Shown here piece after piece: positions 27,379-36,769 of a stretch of DNA of 64,000 nt. Every line of letters starts with the position of its first letter. Position 1 is the stretch's first letter. Made by a program: the position numbers and the translations under genes. The notes below the pieces were generated by a model, which worked only from the letters and a program-made list of their open reading frames with translations, did not search any database and was not told the DNA's origin. The stretch lies in assembly GCF_004322395.1 (NCBI RefSeq), contig NZ_SCTW01000029.1:1-64000 (forward strand), written 5' to 3'. Source of the DNA: Methylobacter sp. Its GTDB lineage: Bacteria > Pseudomonadota > Gammaproteobacteria > Methylococcales > Methylomonadaceae.

Positions 27379-27412
27379 TGTTATGGGCGCGAATAAATTC
27401 GCGCCCATAACA
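27379..27412. repeat. Perfect 16-bp inverted repeat upstream of typA
   Basis: TGTTATGGGCGCGAAT at 27379-27394 is followed after two bases by its exact inverted complement (27397-27412). It ends 35 bases before the typA start. There is no T-run after it on either strand, so a terminator is unlikely. It may be a dispersed palindrome or an operator or mRNA hairpin for typA. Confidence 0.8.
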
Positions 27413-27447
27413 CATCTGCATTTATTTAAACCTTAGAGTACATAAAA

Positions 27448-29259
27448 GTGATCGAAAAATTAAGAAATATTGCAATTATTGCCCACGTTGACCATGGTAA
27501 AACAACCCTGGTCGATAAATTATTGCAACAGTCCGGCACGTTCGCCGCTCATACTAAAGTGACTGAGCGCATTATGGACTCCAACGATATTGAAAAAGAA
27601 CGCGGCATTACCATCTTGGCCAAAAATACGGCGCTGGATTGGAACGGCTATCATATCAATATCGTCGACACACCAGGCCATGCCGATTTTGGCGGCGAAG
27701 TAGAGCGGGTGCTGTCAATGGTCGACTCGGTATTGTTACTGGTTGATGCAGTGGACGGCCCGATGCCGCAAACCCGTTTTGTTACCCAAAAAGCGTTTGC
27801 TTTAGGTTTAAACCCAATTGTGGTTATCAACAAAATCGACCGCCCAGGTGCGCGTCCGGACTGGGTTGTTGATCAAACCTTCGATTTATTCGATCGCTTA
27901 GGCGCAACTGACGAACAACTGGATTTTCCTATTGTTTATGCCTCAGCAATCAATGGCTATGCCGGCTTGGAACACACCATCACCGGCGGCGACATGACGC
28001 CGCTGTTTGAGACGATTGTATCCAAAGTTAGCCCACCGCCCGTTGATATGGACGGCCCTTTCCAGATGCAGGTATCCAGCCTCGACTACAACACATACAC
28101 CGGCGTTATAGGTATTGGCCGGATTCAGCGAGGCACCGTAAAGCCCAACATGCCGCTAGTTATTGTTAATCGGGAAGGTGTTGAGCGTAAGGGGCGTATG
28201 CTGCAAGTATTCGGTTTTCACGGCTTGGATCGTGTTGAAGTTGCCGAGGCGCGCGCCGGCGATATTATTGCTTTTGCCGGTATCGAAAAACTGGAAATAT
28301 CGGATACCATTTGTCATCCCGATGCTGTAGAAGCCATGCCGCCTTTATCGGTTGATGAGCCGACGGTATCGATGACTTTTCAAGTCAATAATTCACCGTT
28401 TGCGGGACGCGAAGGTAAATTCGTCACTACGCGCCAAATTCGCGACCGATTGGATAAAGAATTGCAACACAACGTTGCGCTGAAAGTTGAAGATACCGCG
28501 GACCCGGATAAATTCAAGGTATCGGGTCGCGGCGAGCTGCATTTATCGGTCTTGATTGAGAACATGCGCCGTGAAGGCTTTGAAATGGGCGTATCGCGTC
28601 CTGAAGTTATTATCAAAGAAATTGACGGTGCAAAGTGCGAACCTTTTGAAATGGTCACTATTGAAGTGGAAGAAATCCACCAAGGGGCGATCATGGAAAA
28701 ACTGGGTGAACGCAAAGGCGATTTAACCAATATGGTTCCCGACGGCAAAGGACGCATTCGTCTGGAATATATGATGCCTTCCCGTGGCCTGATCGGCTTC
28801 CAAACCGAGTTTATGACCGCCACTTCCGGTTCGGGCCTGCTATACCATGTATTCGATCATTACGGCCCGATGAAAGCCGGTGAAGTGGGCAATCGTCAAC
28901 GTGGTGTGATGATTTCAATGGTTGCCGGCAAAGCCGTTACCTATTCATTGCATCCGCTGCAAGAACGCGGCGATTTGTTATTGGTCAACGGTGACGAAGT
29001 TTACGAGGGAATGCTGGTTGGCCTGCATTCACGTGCTAACGATTTAACGGTTAACCCGACCAAACCCAAACCACTGACTAACATTCGTGCAGCAGGTACG
29101 GATGAGAGTTTGGTACTAGCAAGAATTCAAAAAATGACTCTGGAGCAAGCGCTGGAATTTATTGCCGAGGATGAATTGGTTGAAGTCACGCCAAAATCGA
29201 TACGCTTGCGCAAGAAATTGTTAACTGAAAATGAGCGCAAAAGAGCGGCCAAGGGATAG
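27448..29259 (+). CDS. typA: Ribosome-associated GTPase TypA/BipA
   Basis: 603 residues, the standard length. G1 [10 protein letters not shown]3 [15 protein letters not shown]4 NKIDR, and the switch-region text [13 protein letters not shown] are present, followed by EF-G domains III and V and the TypA C-terminal domain ([26 protein letters not shown]). Binds 70S ribosomes and aids assembly and stress or cold growth. GTG start. Confidence 0.97.
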   Translation: MIEKLRNIAIIAHVDHGKTTLVDKLLQQSGTFAAHTKVTERIMDSNDIEKERGITILAKNTALDWNGYHINIVDTPGHADFGGEVERVLSMVDSVLLLVDAVDGPMPQTRFVTQKAFALGLNPIVVINKIDRPGARPDWVVDQTFDLFDRLGATDEQLDFPIVYASAINGYAGLEHTITGGDMTPLFETIVSKVSPPPVDMDGPFQMQVSSLDYNTYTGVIGIGRIQRGTVKPNMPLVIVNREGVERKGRMLQVFGFHGLDRVEVAEARAGDIIAFAGIEKLEISDTICHPDAVEAMPPLSVDEPTVSMTFQVNNSPFAGREGKFVTTRQIRDRLDKELQHNVALKVEDTADPDKFKVSGRGELHLSVLIENMRREGFEMGVSRPEVIIKEIDGAKCEPFEMVTIEVEEIHQGAIMEKLGERKGDLTNMVPDGKGRIRLEYMMPSRGLIGFQTEFMTATSGSGLLYHVFDHYGPMKAGEVGNRQRGVMISMVAGKAVTYSLHPLQERGDLLLVNGDEVYEGMLVGLHSRANDLTVNPTKPKPLTNIRAAGTDESLVLARIQKMTLEQALEFIAEDELVEVTPKSIRLRKKLLTENERKRAAKG

Positions 29260-29278
29260 GTTAAGGCGTAATTGCTTG

Positions 29279-29305
29279 TTGGCTTGCCCTATTCAGGCAA
29301 GCCAA
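29279..29305. terminator. Bidirectional hairpin between typA and the L,D-transpeptidase gene
   Basis: TTGGCTTGCC (29279-29288) pairs with GGCAAGCCAA (29296-29305) around a 7-base loop, between two converging genes. The downstream T content is modest (TTCTT on plus), so it is probably a weak two-way terminator. Confidence 0.6.
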
Positions 29306-29337
29306 TTCTTGATTCGGATGACACTCTGATTCCCGGC

Positions 29338-30696
29338 TTAATTCACCGATGTTAGTCGCGGCTTTACCGGCTCGCCATCAATTTCAAAATCCATTTTGAT
29401 ACGTTTTGCAGCAGCTTTCATTTCCGTTTTGCTCTTAAAAGGCCCGGCGATAACCTGATAGGCATCGTCTTTCTGGATTTTACGAGCAGGTATGATCGGC
29501 CCTTGATGATTCAACATAGTTGCCAGTTGTTGCGCCTTTGTTTCATCATTAAAACTAGCCACCCTAATAGACCAGTCGCTATCTTTTAATTCCTCAACCA
29601 CGGGCTGATCATAGAACTGCCCGGGATGACTCAGTTGCACTGCATTAGCGGATATTTCCGACTCATTAAGGCTTTGCATCAGTATCGGTGTGGGAATACC
29701 GTCTGAACGCTGGAGTATGCGTTCGACTTTATCCCAATCGACAGTCACGCTTTTTTTAGCGCTGATTTCATGCAATTGCTTTACGACCTGTTTTTTCAGC
29801 CTGGCTTTATCCTTGGCCCATTTTGGCAAGGGTTCATGGGCCTCCAGATATAGCATGTCCTGATGCCACGCGGTCAGATAGGGCTGATGAATAATACGCA
29901 CCGGCGTACCGATCGCTGTTTTCTTAAACAGCACTTCAATATCCTCCGGATAAAGCTGCACGCAGCCGTGACTGATCTGCATGCCAATACCGTAGGGTTT
30001 GTTGGTACCGTGGATTAAATAACCGGGAATACCCAAACGCATTGCATAAAGTCCCAACGGGTTATCAGGCCCCGCGCCAACCACGTTGGGCAATGAATCG
30101 CCTTTTTCGGCATGCTCGCGATGTATGGACGCGGGAACATGCCAGCTTGGGTTGGCGTCTTTGGCTACGACACTGGTCAGCCCCATCGGCGTGTTCCATC
30201 CCTGCCGGCCAATGCCGACCGGATATGTGTAGACTTTGTCAGGCTGTTTCTTGGGATAATAAAATAGTCGCATATTCGCCAGATTCAAAGCTATGCCTTT
30301 ATGAGGCGAATCGGGGAGTATGAACTGTAAAGGCAACAGAATGCGGCTGTCCGGCTTGGGTGTCCAGGGAGAGACTGCTGAATTGGCTATGCTGATATCG
30401 TTATAGCCAAGACCGTAATGCCGGGCAATATCCGGCAGAACATCATTTTCGCGAGTGTTGATCGCTGCAATCGCTCCGACCATATTTTCACCGTCAGTCA
30501 GTTCGAATTCGTGGGTGACTATGGTTTCCAGCTTGGGCTCAGGAAGCTCGATAGTTACAGTTTCTTCTCTCTCAGAGAAAAGTGACGACAGCGTTTGACA
30601 GCCGCTAAGGAACATTAATCCAAACGCCAAACTGAGCGGCATGGCTGATTTTTTAATTTTGAACAGGTCAATTCTAAAGTTTTCTTGGCTGGACAT
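29338..30696 (-). CDS. L,D-transpeptidase lipoprotein with SPOR domain
   Basis: 452 residues. A lipobox (FLSGC, Cys33) follows a hydrophobic stretch, so it should be a lipoprotein. Residues about 77-122 look LysM-like. The YkuD catalytic domain has HGTNKPYGIG and SHGCVQLYP with catalytic Cys245. The C-terminal 75 residues (SDWSIRVASF, then AYQVIAGPFKSK) form a SPOR peptidoglycan-binding domain. It should crosslink peptidoglycan or anchor proteins to it, in the ErfK/YbiS manner. The SPOR domain suggests targeting to septal, denuded glycan. Confidence 0.9.
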   Translation of the reverse strand: MSSQENFRIDLFKIKKSAMPLSLAFGLMFLSGCQTLSSLFSEREETVTIELPEPKLETIVTHEFELTDGENMVGAIAAINTRENDVLPDIARHYGLGYNDISIANSAVSPWTPKPDSRILLPLQFILPDSPHKGIALNLANMRLFYYPKKQPDKVYTYPVGIGRQGWNTPMGLTSVVAKDANPSWHVPASIHREHAEKGDSLPNVVGAGPDNPLGLYAMRLGIPGYLIHGTNKPYGIGMQISHGCVQLYPEDIEVLFKKTAIGTPVRIIHQPYLTAWHQDMLYLEAHEPLPKWAKDKARLKKQVVKQLHEISAKKSVTVDWDKVERILQRSDGIPTPILMQSLNESEISANAVQLSHPGQFYDQPVVEELKDSDWSIRVASFNDETKAQQLATMLNHQGPIIPARKIQKDDAYQVIAGPFKSKTEMKAAAKRIKMDFEIDGEPVKPRLTSVN

Positions 30697-31332
30697 ATAG
30701 TTAAGCGTGAATAGGGTTACAAACGCTAAGTATAGTCAAGTAAACATTAAGATGTACCAAAGGAAATATTAAGAAATGATTAAAAAAACACGACCTTAAA
30801 GAACTATTATTCCGCTCTATCGGCTCTAAAACATTAACTGATGTTACGCATGCGGATGATAAAAAAGCGTCGTCCACGAAAAGCACGAAAATAGTTAAAA
30901 TCCATCGTTCCCACGCTCCGGCGCTCATGTTATACACAAGTATCTGAAGGACGTCGTCATTCCGCCAGTCCCTAGTCGAGCGATAGTTAGACCTTCCTGG
31001 TTTTTAAAACCTGGAAGGTCTGACTGGCAACGTTCTGAACAGGCATGGCGCTGGATAACGATTTCCGGGATGACAACTTTTGAGTAGCGTTATGTATAAC
31101 GGTGAGTGCGAAGTGCCAGCCGGCAGCTTTACCTCACTATGCCTCGGTTCCGGCATCCCTGCCAGAACGACGGCGTCTCACAGACGCGTGTGTATAAAGG
31201 ATGAAGCTTGGGGATGACGCCGTCAGCGTGAACCCTAAAGGTGATGTTTTTCATGCCTTTTGTGGACAGTGCGTAACATTAGATATTAATAGAGCAATGT
31301 AAATTGGCTCCCGGTATTTATGGCGCAGCTAA
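30697..31332. other. 636-bp gene-free interval with dispersed repeats
   Basis: No convincing gene. It contains one copy of a repeat also found at 45266-45420, described separately. Near 31190-31214 the text GTGTATAAAGGATGAAGCTTGGGG resembles, in inverted orientation, the start of that repeat (30907-30941), so the element may have inverted ends. CACGAAAAGCACGAAA at about 30876-30891 resembles 51667-51690. Confidence 0.6.
30907..31044 (+). repeat. Dispersed repeat, copy 1
   Basis: Shares with 45266-45420 a leading block (GTTCCCA, GCTCC, then GTTATACACAAG) and a trailing block made of a palindrome (30989-31021, AGACCTTCC and GGAAGGTCT arms with one mismatch) plus ACTGGCAAC and TTCTGAACAGGC. The middle differs. 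It looks like a small non-autonomous repeat family. Confidence 0.75.
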
Positions 31333-31689
31333 TTAATCACTAATCGGCTGGTCGGAATTCAACGCATTCCAGCCGACTACAATCCTGTATACCATCAGCA
31401 CTAAGGTTGCAATCAGGATAAAAAGCCCGACACCGAACTGAAAAGTCAATCCGGACAATGCAAAACCGGCAAGAGCCATCCAAGCAGTCTTGACCTGCCA
31501 GTCAAAATGGGACTCCAAAAAGGTTCCCTTAACTTCATTCTGCTTCATGAAGTTAATGGCTGCCCCCACTAGCAATGGTAAACCGGCAAATGCAAAGGTC
31601 AGCACCTGACACAGATATACAACCATTGCCAGCCGCTTTAATGAGTTCAATCTCTCGGTATCAGTATGATCAGTCGAACTTTCATCCAT
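31333..31689 (-). CDS. DUF4870-like small membrane protein
   Basis: 118 residues with three predicted membrane helices (about 18-45, 68-85, 88-106). KGTFLESHFDWQVKTAW between helices one and two matches the conserved T(W/F)LESH text of DUF4870-type proteins. Function unknown. Confidence 0.7.
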   Translation of the reverse strand: MDESSTDHTDTERLNSLKRLAMVVYLCQVLTFAFAGLPLLVGAAINFMKQNEVKGTFLESHFDWQVKTAWMALAGFALSGLTFQFGVGLFILIATLVLMVYRIVVGWNALNSDQPISD

Positions 31690-31812
31690 AACCCACCTAC
31701 CTGTTGATTTTCAGTTATGCAATCGCATAAACGCGTTGCCTTTCCAATTAAATATAAAACGTATTGCAAATAAATCAACTAGCGCCAAGCTCATTTTATG
31801 CTTTAAATGATC

Positions 31813-32286
31813 TTAAAATCCAAGTTCGGACAAACCAGGGTGATCGTCGGGTCTTGGCCCCAGCGGCCAATGAAACTTTCGCTCCGCCTCATTAATCGGC
31901 ATGTCGTTTATGCTGGCTATGCGACGCTTCATCAAACCGTTCGCGTCAAATTCCCAGTTTTCGTTGCCGTACGAACGGAACCAGTTGCCCGAGTCATCAT
32001 GCCATTCGTAGGCAAAACGCACTGCGATACGCGCCTCGTGAAAAGCCCATAGCTCTTTTATAAGCCGATAGTCTAGCTCCTTAGCCCATTTCTGCTTTAG
32101 GAACTGCACAATCTGGTCACGACCGGCAAGAAACTGGGCGCGATTACGCCACTGGCTATCGACAGTATAAGCCAGCGCTATTTTTTCCGGGTCATGGGTA
32201 TTCCATGCATTTTCAGCGACACGTACTTTTTGTGCTGCCGTTTCGGCAGTAAACGGCGGTAACGGCGGACGGATATTTTCGGTCAT
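31813..32286 (-). CDS. DUF1348 (NTF2/SnoaL-like) protein
   Basis: 157 residues. The block [18 protein letters not shown], then [43 protein letters not shown] and the PL.PR.DD.PGL.ELG tail are typical of DUF1348, a nuclear-transport-factor-2-like fold. Reaction unknown. Cytoplasmic by absence of a signal. Confidence 0.88.
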   Translation of the reverse strand: MTENIRPPLPPFTAETAAQKVRVAENAWNTHDPEKIALAYTVDSQWRNRAQFLAGRDQIVQFLKQKWAKELDYRLIKELWAFHEARIAVRFAYEWHDDSGNWFRSYGNENWEFDANGLMKRRIASINDMPINEAERKFHWPLGPRPDDHPGLSELGF

Positions 32287-32349
32287 TTTCTATCCTCTTT
32301 ATTTTTGACGACGTTTTTAGGCGCTGCAAAGAATGCAGTTTCTAGTCTT

Positions 32350-33159
32350 CTATTGCAGTACGAATTTAAGCCCGATTAGCATAAGAATACAAGCTAAAAT
32401 AGGCCGTAAAAACTTCTCGGGAATCTTTGCACTCAGGTGGCTGCCAATCCAGATGCCGGGCAAAGAACCGATCAACAGGCTACCCAATAACATCAGATCC
32501 ACGTTGCCCAGGCTGAGATGGCCCAACCCTGCAACGGCGGTAAGCGGAATGGCATGAGCCAAATCGGTGCCGACGATTTTCAACGTGGTCATTCTGGGAT
32601 AAAGAAACAACAGTGCGACAGTACCCAACGCACCGGCCCCTACAGACGACAGTGTTACCAAGATACCCAGCATAGCACCGACCAGCACGGTGGCAGGTAT
32701 TTGCAGGTATTTGAAGCGTCCTGCATTACTAGGGTTGCTGTGTTCATCATCAATAGGTTCAAGCTTGGCCGCCCGGCTTAATAATATGCTGCGCACTATC
32801 AGCGAGAAAGCCGTCAGCAACAGCGCAACACCCAGCGTAAAAGTAATCGCCCCGGTAGTTTCCTTGCCGACTTCCATAAAATGTTTGAGCACATACAAGG
32901 TAATAAGGGCGAAAGGTATGCTGCCCAGCCCCAGCCAACCGACGATTTTCCAATCCACCGAGCTATGCTTGTTGTGGTGAACCCACACGCCGCCGGTTTT
33001 GGTAATAGCGGCAAACAGAAGGTCTGTTCCCACTGCGACGGCAGGTTTGAATCCGAACAGAAAAACCAGCAATGGCGTCATTAGCGATCCCCCGCCCACG
33101 CCGGTTAACCCCACCAACAATCCTACCAAAAGACCGGAAAAAGCGTATGCCCAATTCAT
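32350..33159 (-). CDS. TauE/SafE-family membrane transporter
   Basis: 269 residues with about eight hydrophobic helices. The two family repeats are visible as GLTGVGGGSLMTPLLVFLFG near the start and LSSVGAGALGTVALLFLYP near residue 170. Proteins of this family export sulfite, sulfoacetate or related anions. The substrate here is not indicated. The 355 bases upstream to the UPF0182 gene show no feature. Confidence 0.88.
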   Translation of the reverse strand: MNWAYAFSGLLVGLLVGLTGVGGGSLMTPLLVFLFGFKPAVAVGTDLLFAAITKTGGVWVHHNKHSSVDWKIVGWLGLGSIPFALITLYVLKHFMEVGKETTGAITFTLGVALLLTAFSLIVRSILLSRAAKLEPIDDEHSNPSNAGRFKYLQIPATVLVGAMLGILVTLSSVGAGALGTVALLFLYPRMTTLKIVGTDLAHAIPLTAVAGLGHLSLGNVDLMLLGSLLIGSLPGIWIGSHLSAKIPEKFLRPILACILMLIGLKFVLQ

Positions 33160-33514
33160 ATAAACTAACCTTAATATTTAATTCGTCTAAAAACTGACCA
33201 TTATAACAGGCGAGTATTTGTATGTTGCTCTATGATTTATCCGCGCATTCAATTTTCCCAACGTATTCGCATGTTAATTAAAGCGGATACGCCAATTCAC
33301 GCTCATTTTCCGTTAGAAATACAAGGCCTCTCCAAATTCATTCTGCATTGAAATAGGCTGCGATTGGAAACCGGACATTAATCGGTTTATGATTATGTAT
33401 CAGGACAAGATATCTGACTTTGATTTAACGGCGGTTTACACGGTTTTTTACACGCTCCCAAAAAACGCACAAAACGAGCATCGTCAAAAACATTTTTCTA
33501 TTTAAGAGGATATT
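33160..33514. other. Gene-free divergent intergenic region
   Basis: 355 bases between the leftward TauE gene and the rightward UPF0182 gene, so promoters for both should lie here. An AAGAGG ribosome site precedes ATG 33515. No clear operator or hairpin was seen. Confidence 0.5.
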
Positions 33515-36172
33515 ATGCGGAACCCGAAGTCTTTACCGGCGCTAATTGGAGCGATACTTTTAACCGCTATTGTTTTATATGTTGCTTTCTATTTCATATT
33601 TCTTGATCTGTTTGTCGACTTATGGTGGTACGAATCATTAAAACTTAAAGCCTATTTTTGGCTAAGACTGCTCTACAAGTTCTTCCTTTCCGGCGGTGTA
33701 ACCCTGGCGTTTTTCGCTATTTTCTTTTTTCATTTCTGGATTGCCTCGCGCTATTTGGGCGTCAATCCGCCTGATGAGCTTTTTAATAACATAGATAAAC
33801 GCCGACGCTTCCAGCAGTTTTCCGACACTTTTATGACGGGTTCGGCAACCGTATACACGCCCATATCCCTGATACTGGCCGTATTTATCGCCATCCCTTT
33901 CTATAATCAATGGGAAACAACGCTGCTGTACTTTTTCGGCAGTGATTCCGGCATAACCGAATCGGTTTACGGCAAGGATGTCAGCTTTTACATGCTGTCC
34001 TACCCGACCTACATGCTAATCCAACAGGAAATGCTGATCACTGCCTCGCTGATCTTTTGCATGGTCGGCATTTTATATTGGCTGGAACATGTTTTCATAC
34101 CGGATGAAAACTCTGAGTTCCCGTTGGGCGCAAAGGTTCATCTGACCGTGCTGATCGGCTTTGTGGTTGCGTTTGTGGTTTGGGGCTACATGCTGGATCG
34201 TTTTACGCTGCTTTATACTGACAAGCACGAGCCGGTATTTTACGGCCCCGGTTTCGTAGAATTACGTTATCAGCTGCCGCTGATCTGGCTGGAAATCGTT
34301 GCCTTCGTGGCGACCGCTATAACGGCAGGCCTGTTTATTTTTTCCGAAAAACACCGGGTAAAAGCGCCCTTTTTAATATCGCTGACCGTGTTTCTCTGTA
34401 TCGCGATTTTGCCGAAAATTCAATTTATCCCCGATTTAATCCAAAAATATATCGTCAACCCGAATCCGGTCAAAACCAACAAATCGCTGATGCAATACAA
34501 TATCGATGCGACATTGGCTGCTTACGATTTGAAAAATATTAAAACGGTTGATTTGAGCATTAAGCTGGATGCGACCAAAGACATCGAAACATGGAGCACG
34601 CAAAAACATTTCGAGAATATTCCGGTATGGGACAGGGAATTCATCATAGACGGCTATAAGCAGTTACAGGAGATAAGGCCTTATTACAAAATCCAGTCTG
34701 TCGATGAAGACCGTTATTTTATTCTTGACCATATTAGACAGGTTAATCTGGCAGCCAGGGAAGTCAATATTTCAAAACTTCCGCCTGAAGCGCAAAATTG
34801 GGAAAACACCCACCTACGCTATACCCATGGTTATGGCGCAGTTGTCACCCCTGCCGCGCAAGATGCCGATACCCCTTTGGTCTGGTATTTACGCGATTTA
34901 AACATGCACTCCGATGTCGGTTTCAGTGTCAAACATCCGGATATTTATTATGGACAGGAAAAGTTTCCCTATGCCATCGTCCCCAATAAGCTCAATGTCG
35001 TAGGCATTGCCGGCTCCGATCCGAGTATGACCGAAGCTTATCACGGTGAAGGAGGCATCCCCATTCCTTCGCTGTTTAGAAAAGCTTTGTTCTCTTTTTA
35101 TTTCAAAGACGAAAAAATATTCTTTTCCCCTAATATCTCCAGTCAAAGTAAAGTCAAGATACGCAGGAATATAACCGAGCGTATTAACACGCTGACTCCT
35201 TTCCTGCACCTGGATAAAGATCCTTATCTGGTTATAACCAAGGATCGGTTCTACTGGATACAGGACGCCTACACTTTATCCAACAAGTATCCGGTATCCA
35301 AACCCGCAGACGATGACTTCCTTGAGGGCAAGCAAAATTTCAACTACATCCGCAACTCAGTCAAAATTACTATCGATGCATTCGATGGCGATGTCGATTT
35401 TTATATTTCCGACCCATCGGATTCGATTATTCAGGCTTACAGCAACGCATATCCCGGGTTATTTAAAAACCTGGAGGAAATGCCTACTGAATTAAAGCAA
35501 CACCTGCGCTATCCCCGCGACCTTCAATATCTGCAAATGAAGGTATACGCCAAGTATCATCAACAAAGCCCTGAGTTGTTCTACGAACAGGCCGAAACCT
35601 GGCAGTTTGCCAATGTCCGGGGCGAACCGGTGCGGCCTTATTACCAGACCATGGATTTCGGCAACTGTAACGATACCGAGGAATTTGTGTTGATCAACCC
35701 GATGACGCCGGTTAACAGAAGCAATTTGAGCATGATAGGCGTGGCGGGGACGCTGGATAAAACCAACTGTAGCTTAGACTATAAACCCGGCATTACCATT
35801 TACAAGTTCGGCAAAGAGGTTCAGGTTAACGGCCCTGCGCAGGTTGAAGCCTTGATCAATCAAGACCCTGAAATCTCCGCGCAATTCACATTATGGGGCC
35901 AATATGGTTCGGTTGTTGAAATGGGAAGGATGATTATCCTGCCGATGGGCAATACCGTTCTATATGTGCAGCCAATTTATCTAGCTTCAGCCAAAAACAA
36001 AATACCGGAATTAACCCGGGTGATTGTTTCTATCGGCAATGAGGTGGTTATGGATAAAACCTTATGGTCGGCTTTTAACCGTTTAAAACAAACTTATCTT
36101 AAAAATGCGGCTGAAAGTAACGGTACAGAAACTCCTAAAGCCATTACGAACGAACCGGAAAAAACCAAATAA
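33515..36172 (+). CDS. UPF0182 family large membrane protein
   Basis: 885 residues, the family length. The first 310 residues hold about seven membrane helices; the rest is a large extracytoplasmic domain. Family text: LRYTHGYGAVVTPA, SPELFYEQAETWQFA, GRMIILPMGNTVLYVQPIYL. UPF0182 is widespread in Actinobacteria and Cyanobacteria and patchy in Proteobacteria; its function is not established. It stands alone and is followed by a good terminator. Confidence 0.88.
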   Translation: MRNPKSLPALIGAILLTAIVLYVAFYFIFLDLFVDLWWYESLKLKAYFWLRLLYKFFLSGGVTLAFFAIFFFHFWIASRYLGVNPPDELFNNIDKRRRFQQFSDTFMTGSATVYTPISLILAVFIAIPFYNQWETTLLYFFGSDSGITESVYGKDVSFYMLSYPTYMLIQQEMLITASLIFCMVGILYWLEHVFIPDENSEFPLGAKVHLTVLIGFVVAFVVWGYMLDRFTLLYTDKHEPVFYGPGFVELRYQLPLIWLEIVAFVATAITAGLFIFSEKHRVKAPFLISLTVFLCIAILPKIQFIPDLIQKYIVNPNPVKTNKSLMQYNIDATLAAYDLKNIKTVDLSIKLDATKDIETWSTQKHFENIPVWDREFIIDGYKQLQEIRPYYKIQSVDEDRYFILDHIRQVNLAAREVNISKLPPEAQNWENTHLRYTHGYGAVVTPAAQDADTPLVWYLRDLNMHSDVGFSVKHPDIYYGQEKFPYAIVPNKLNVVGIAGSDPSMTEAYHGEGGIPIPSLFRKALFSFYFKDEKIFFSPNISSQSKVKIRRNITERINTLTPFLHLDKDPYLVITKDRFYWIQDAYTLSNKYPVSKPADDDFLEGKQNFNYIRNSVKITIDAFDGDVDFYISDPSDSIIQAYSNAYPGLFKNLEEMPTELKQHLRYPRDLQYLQMKVYAKYHQQSPELFYEQAETWQFANVRGEPVRPYYQTMDFGNCNDTEEFVLINPMTPVNRSNLSMIGVAGTLDKTNCSLDYKPGITIYKFGKEVQVNGPAQVEALINQDPEISAQFTLWGQYGSVVEMGRMIILPMGNTVLYVQPIYLASAKNKIPELTRVIVSIGNEVVMDKTLWSAFNRLKQTYLKNAAESNGTETPKAITNEPEKTK

Positions 36173-36187
36173 TTAAATGAGTCACTG

Positions 36188-36220
36188 AAGACCAGCGGAG
36201 CACTATCCGCTGGTCTTTTT
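36188..36220 (+). terminator. Rho-independent terminator after the UPF0182 gene
   Basis: AAGACCAGCGGA (36188-36199) pairs perfectly with TCCGCTGGTCTT (36206-36217) around a 6-base loop and runs into T5. It sits 15 bases after the stop and also faces the converging Rsd-like gene. Confidence 0.9.
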
Positions 36221-36239
36221 ATTGACCACATCAAAACGC

Positions 36240-36683
36240 CTATTGCAGTATCAGCTCGCAAAGACGATCTTCCAGATCAATCCTTTTTGCCAGACTTTCA
36301 CCTAAAGCGGATAAATCCTGTTTCAAATCGTCAAGAATAGCTGCGACGCCACTTTCATATTTATCGTTAAACGATATTGCCGCTTCCGTGGTAGATGACA
36401 ACGCAGGGTAAATTTCTTCCGCCGCTGCCAATGCCGGGTCTTGACCGTCAGCGTCTTTAAATAAACACTCGCAAACACCGAAATGACCAAGAGAAACATA
36501 ATCAATCAGTGTTTCAGAAAACCGGGCCAACTTCTTTTTAACTGTCGGGTTAGCCGAAAAAGGCATAAGCTCGGCCACATGACAATACAAAGACCAAACC
36601 TCTTGTCTCTCATTTTGCAGTTCAGCTATCAGTTGATAAGCCTGCTGCTTTCTTTCCGGATTAAGTTGAACTGCAATCGACAT
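36240..36683 (-). CDS. Rsd/AlgQ-family anti-sigma-70 factor
   Basis: 147 residues. LIDYVSLGHFGVCECLF corresponds to the LVDYLSAGHFSIYERIL block of Rsd; the YPALSSTTEAAISFNDKYE segment and the tail LGESLAKRIDLEDRLCELIL also line up. Rsd binds RpoD in stationary phase; AlgQ affects alginate and siderophore genes in Pseudomonas. Length is slightly below the usual 155-160. The precise role here is inferred. Confidence 0.8.
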   Translation of the reverse strand: MSIAVQLNPERKQQAYQLIAELQNERQEVWSLYCHVAELMPFSANPTVKKKLARFSETLIDYVSLGHFGVCECLFKDADGQDPALAAAEEIYPALSSTTEAAISFNDKYESGVAAILDDLKQDLSALGESLAKRIDLEDRLCELILQ

Positions 36684-36769
36684 AAGCGCCTCCTATATTT
36701 AATTAGTGACTTTAATTTATGTCGATTATCAAGAAAGTGCAACAATTAATTAAAATATAAGGTAATTTT

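Noticed and set aside
27379-27412. Rho-independent terminator for the rhodanese gene
   Set aside because: The stem is perfect, but no T-run follows on either strand and the distance to the rhodanese stop is about 140 bases.
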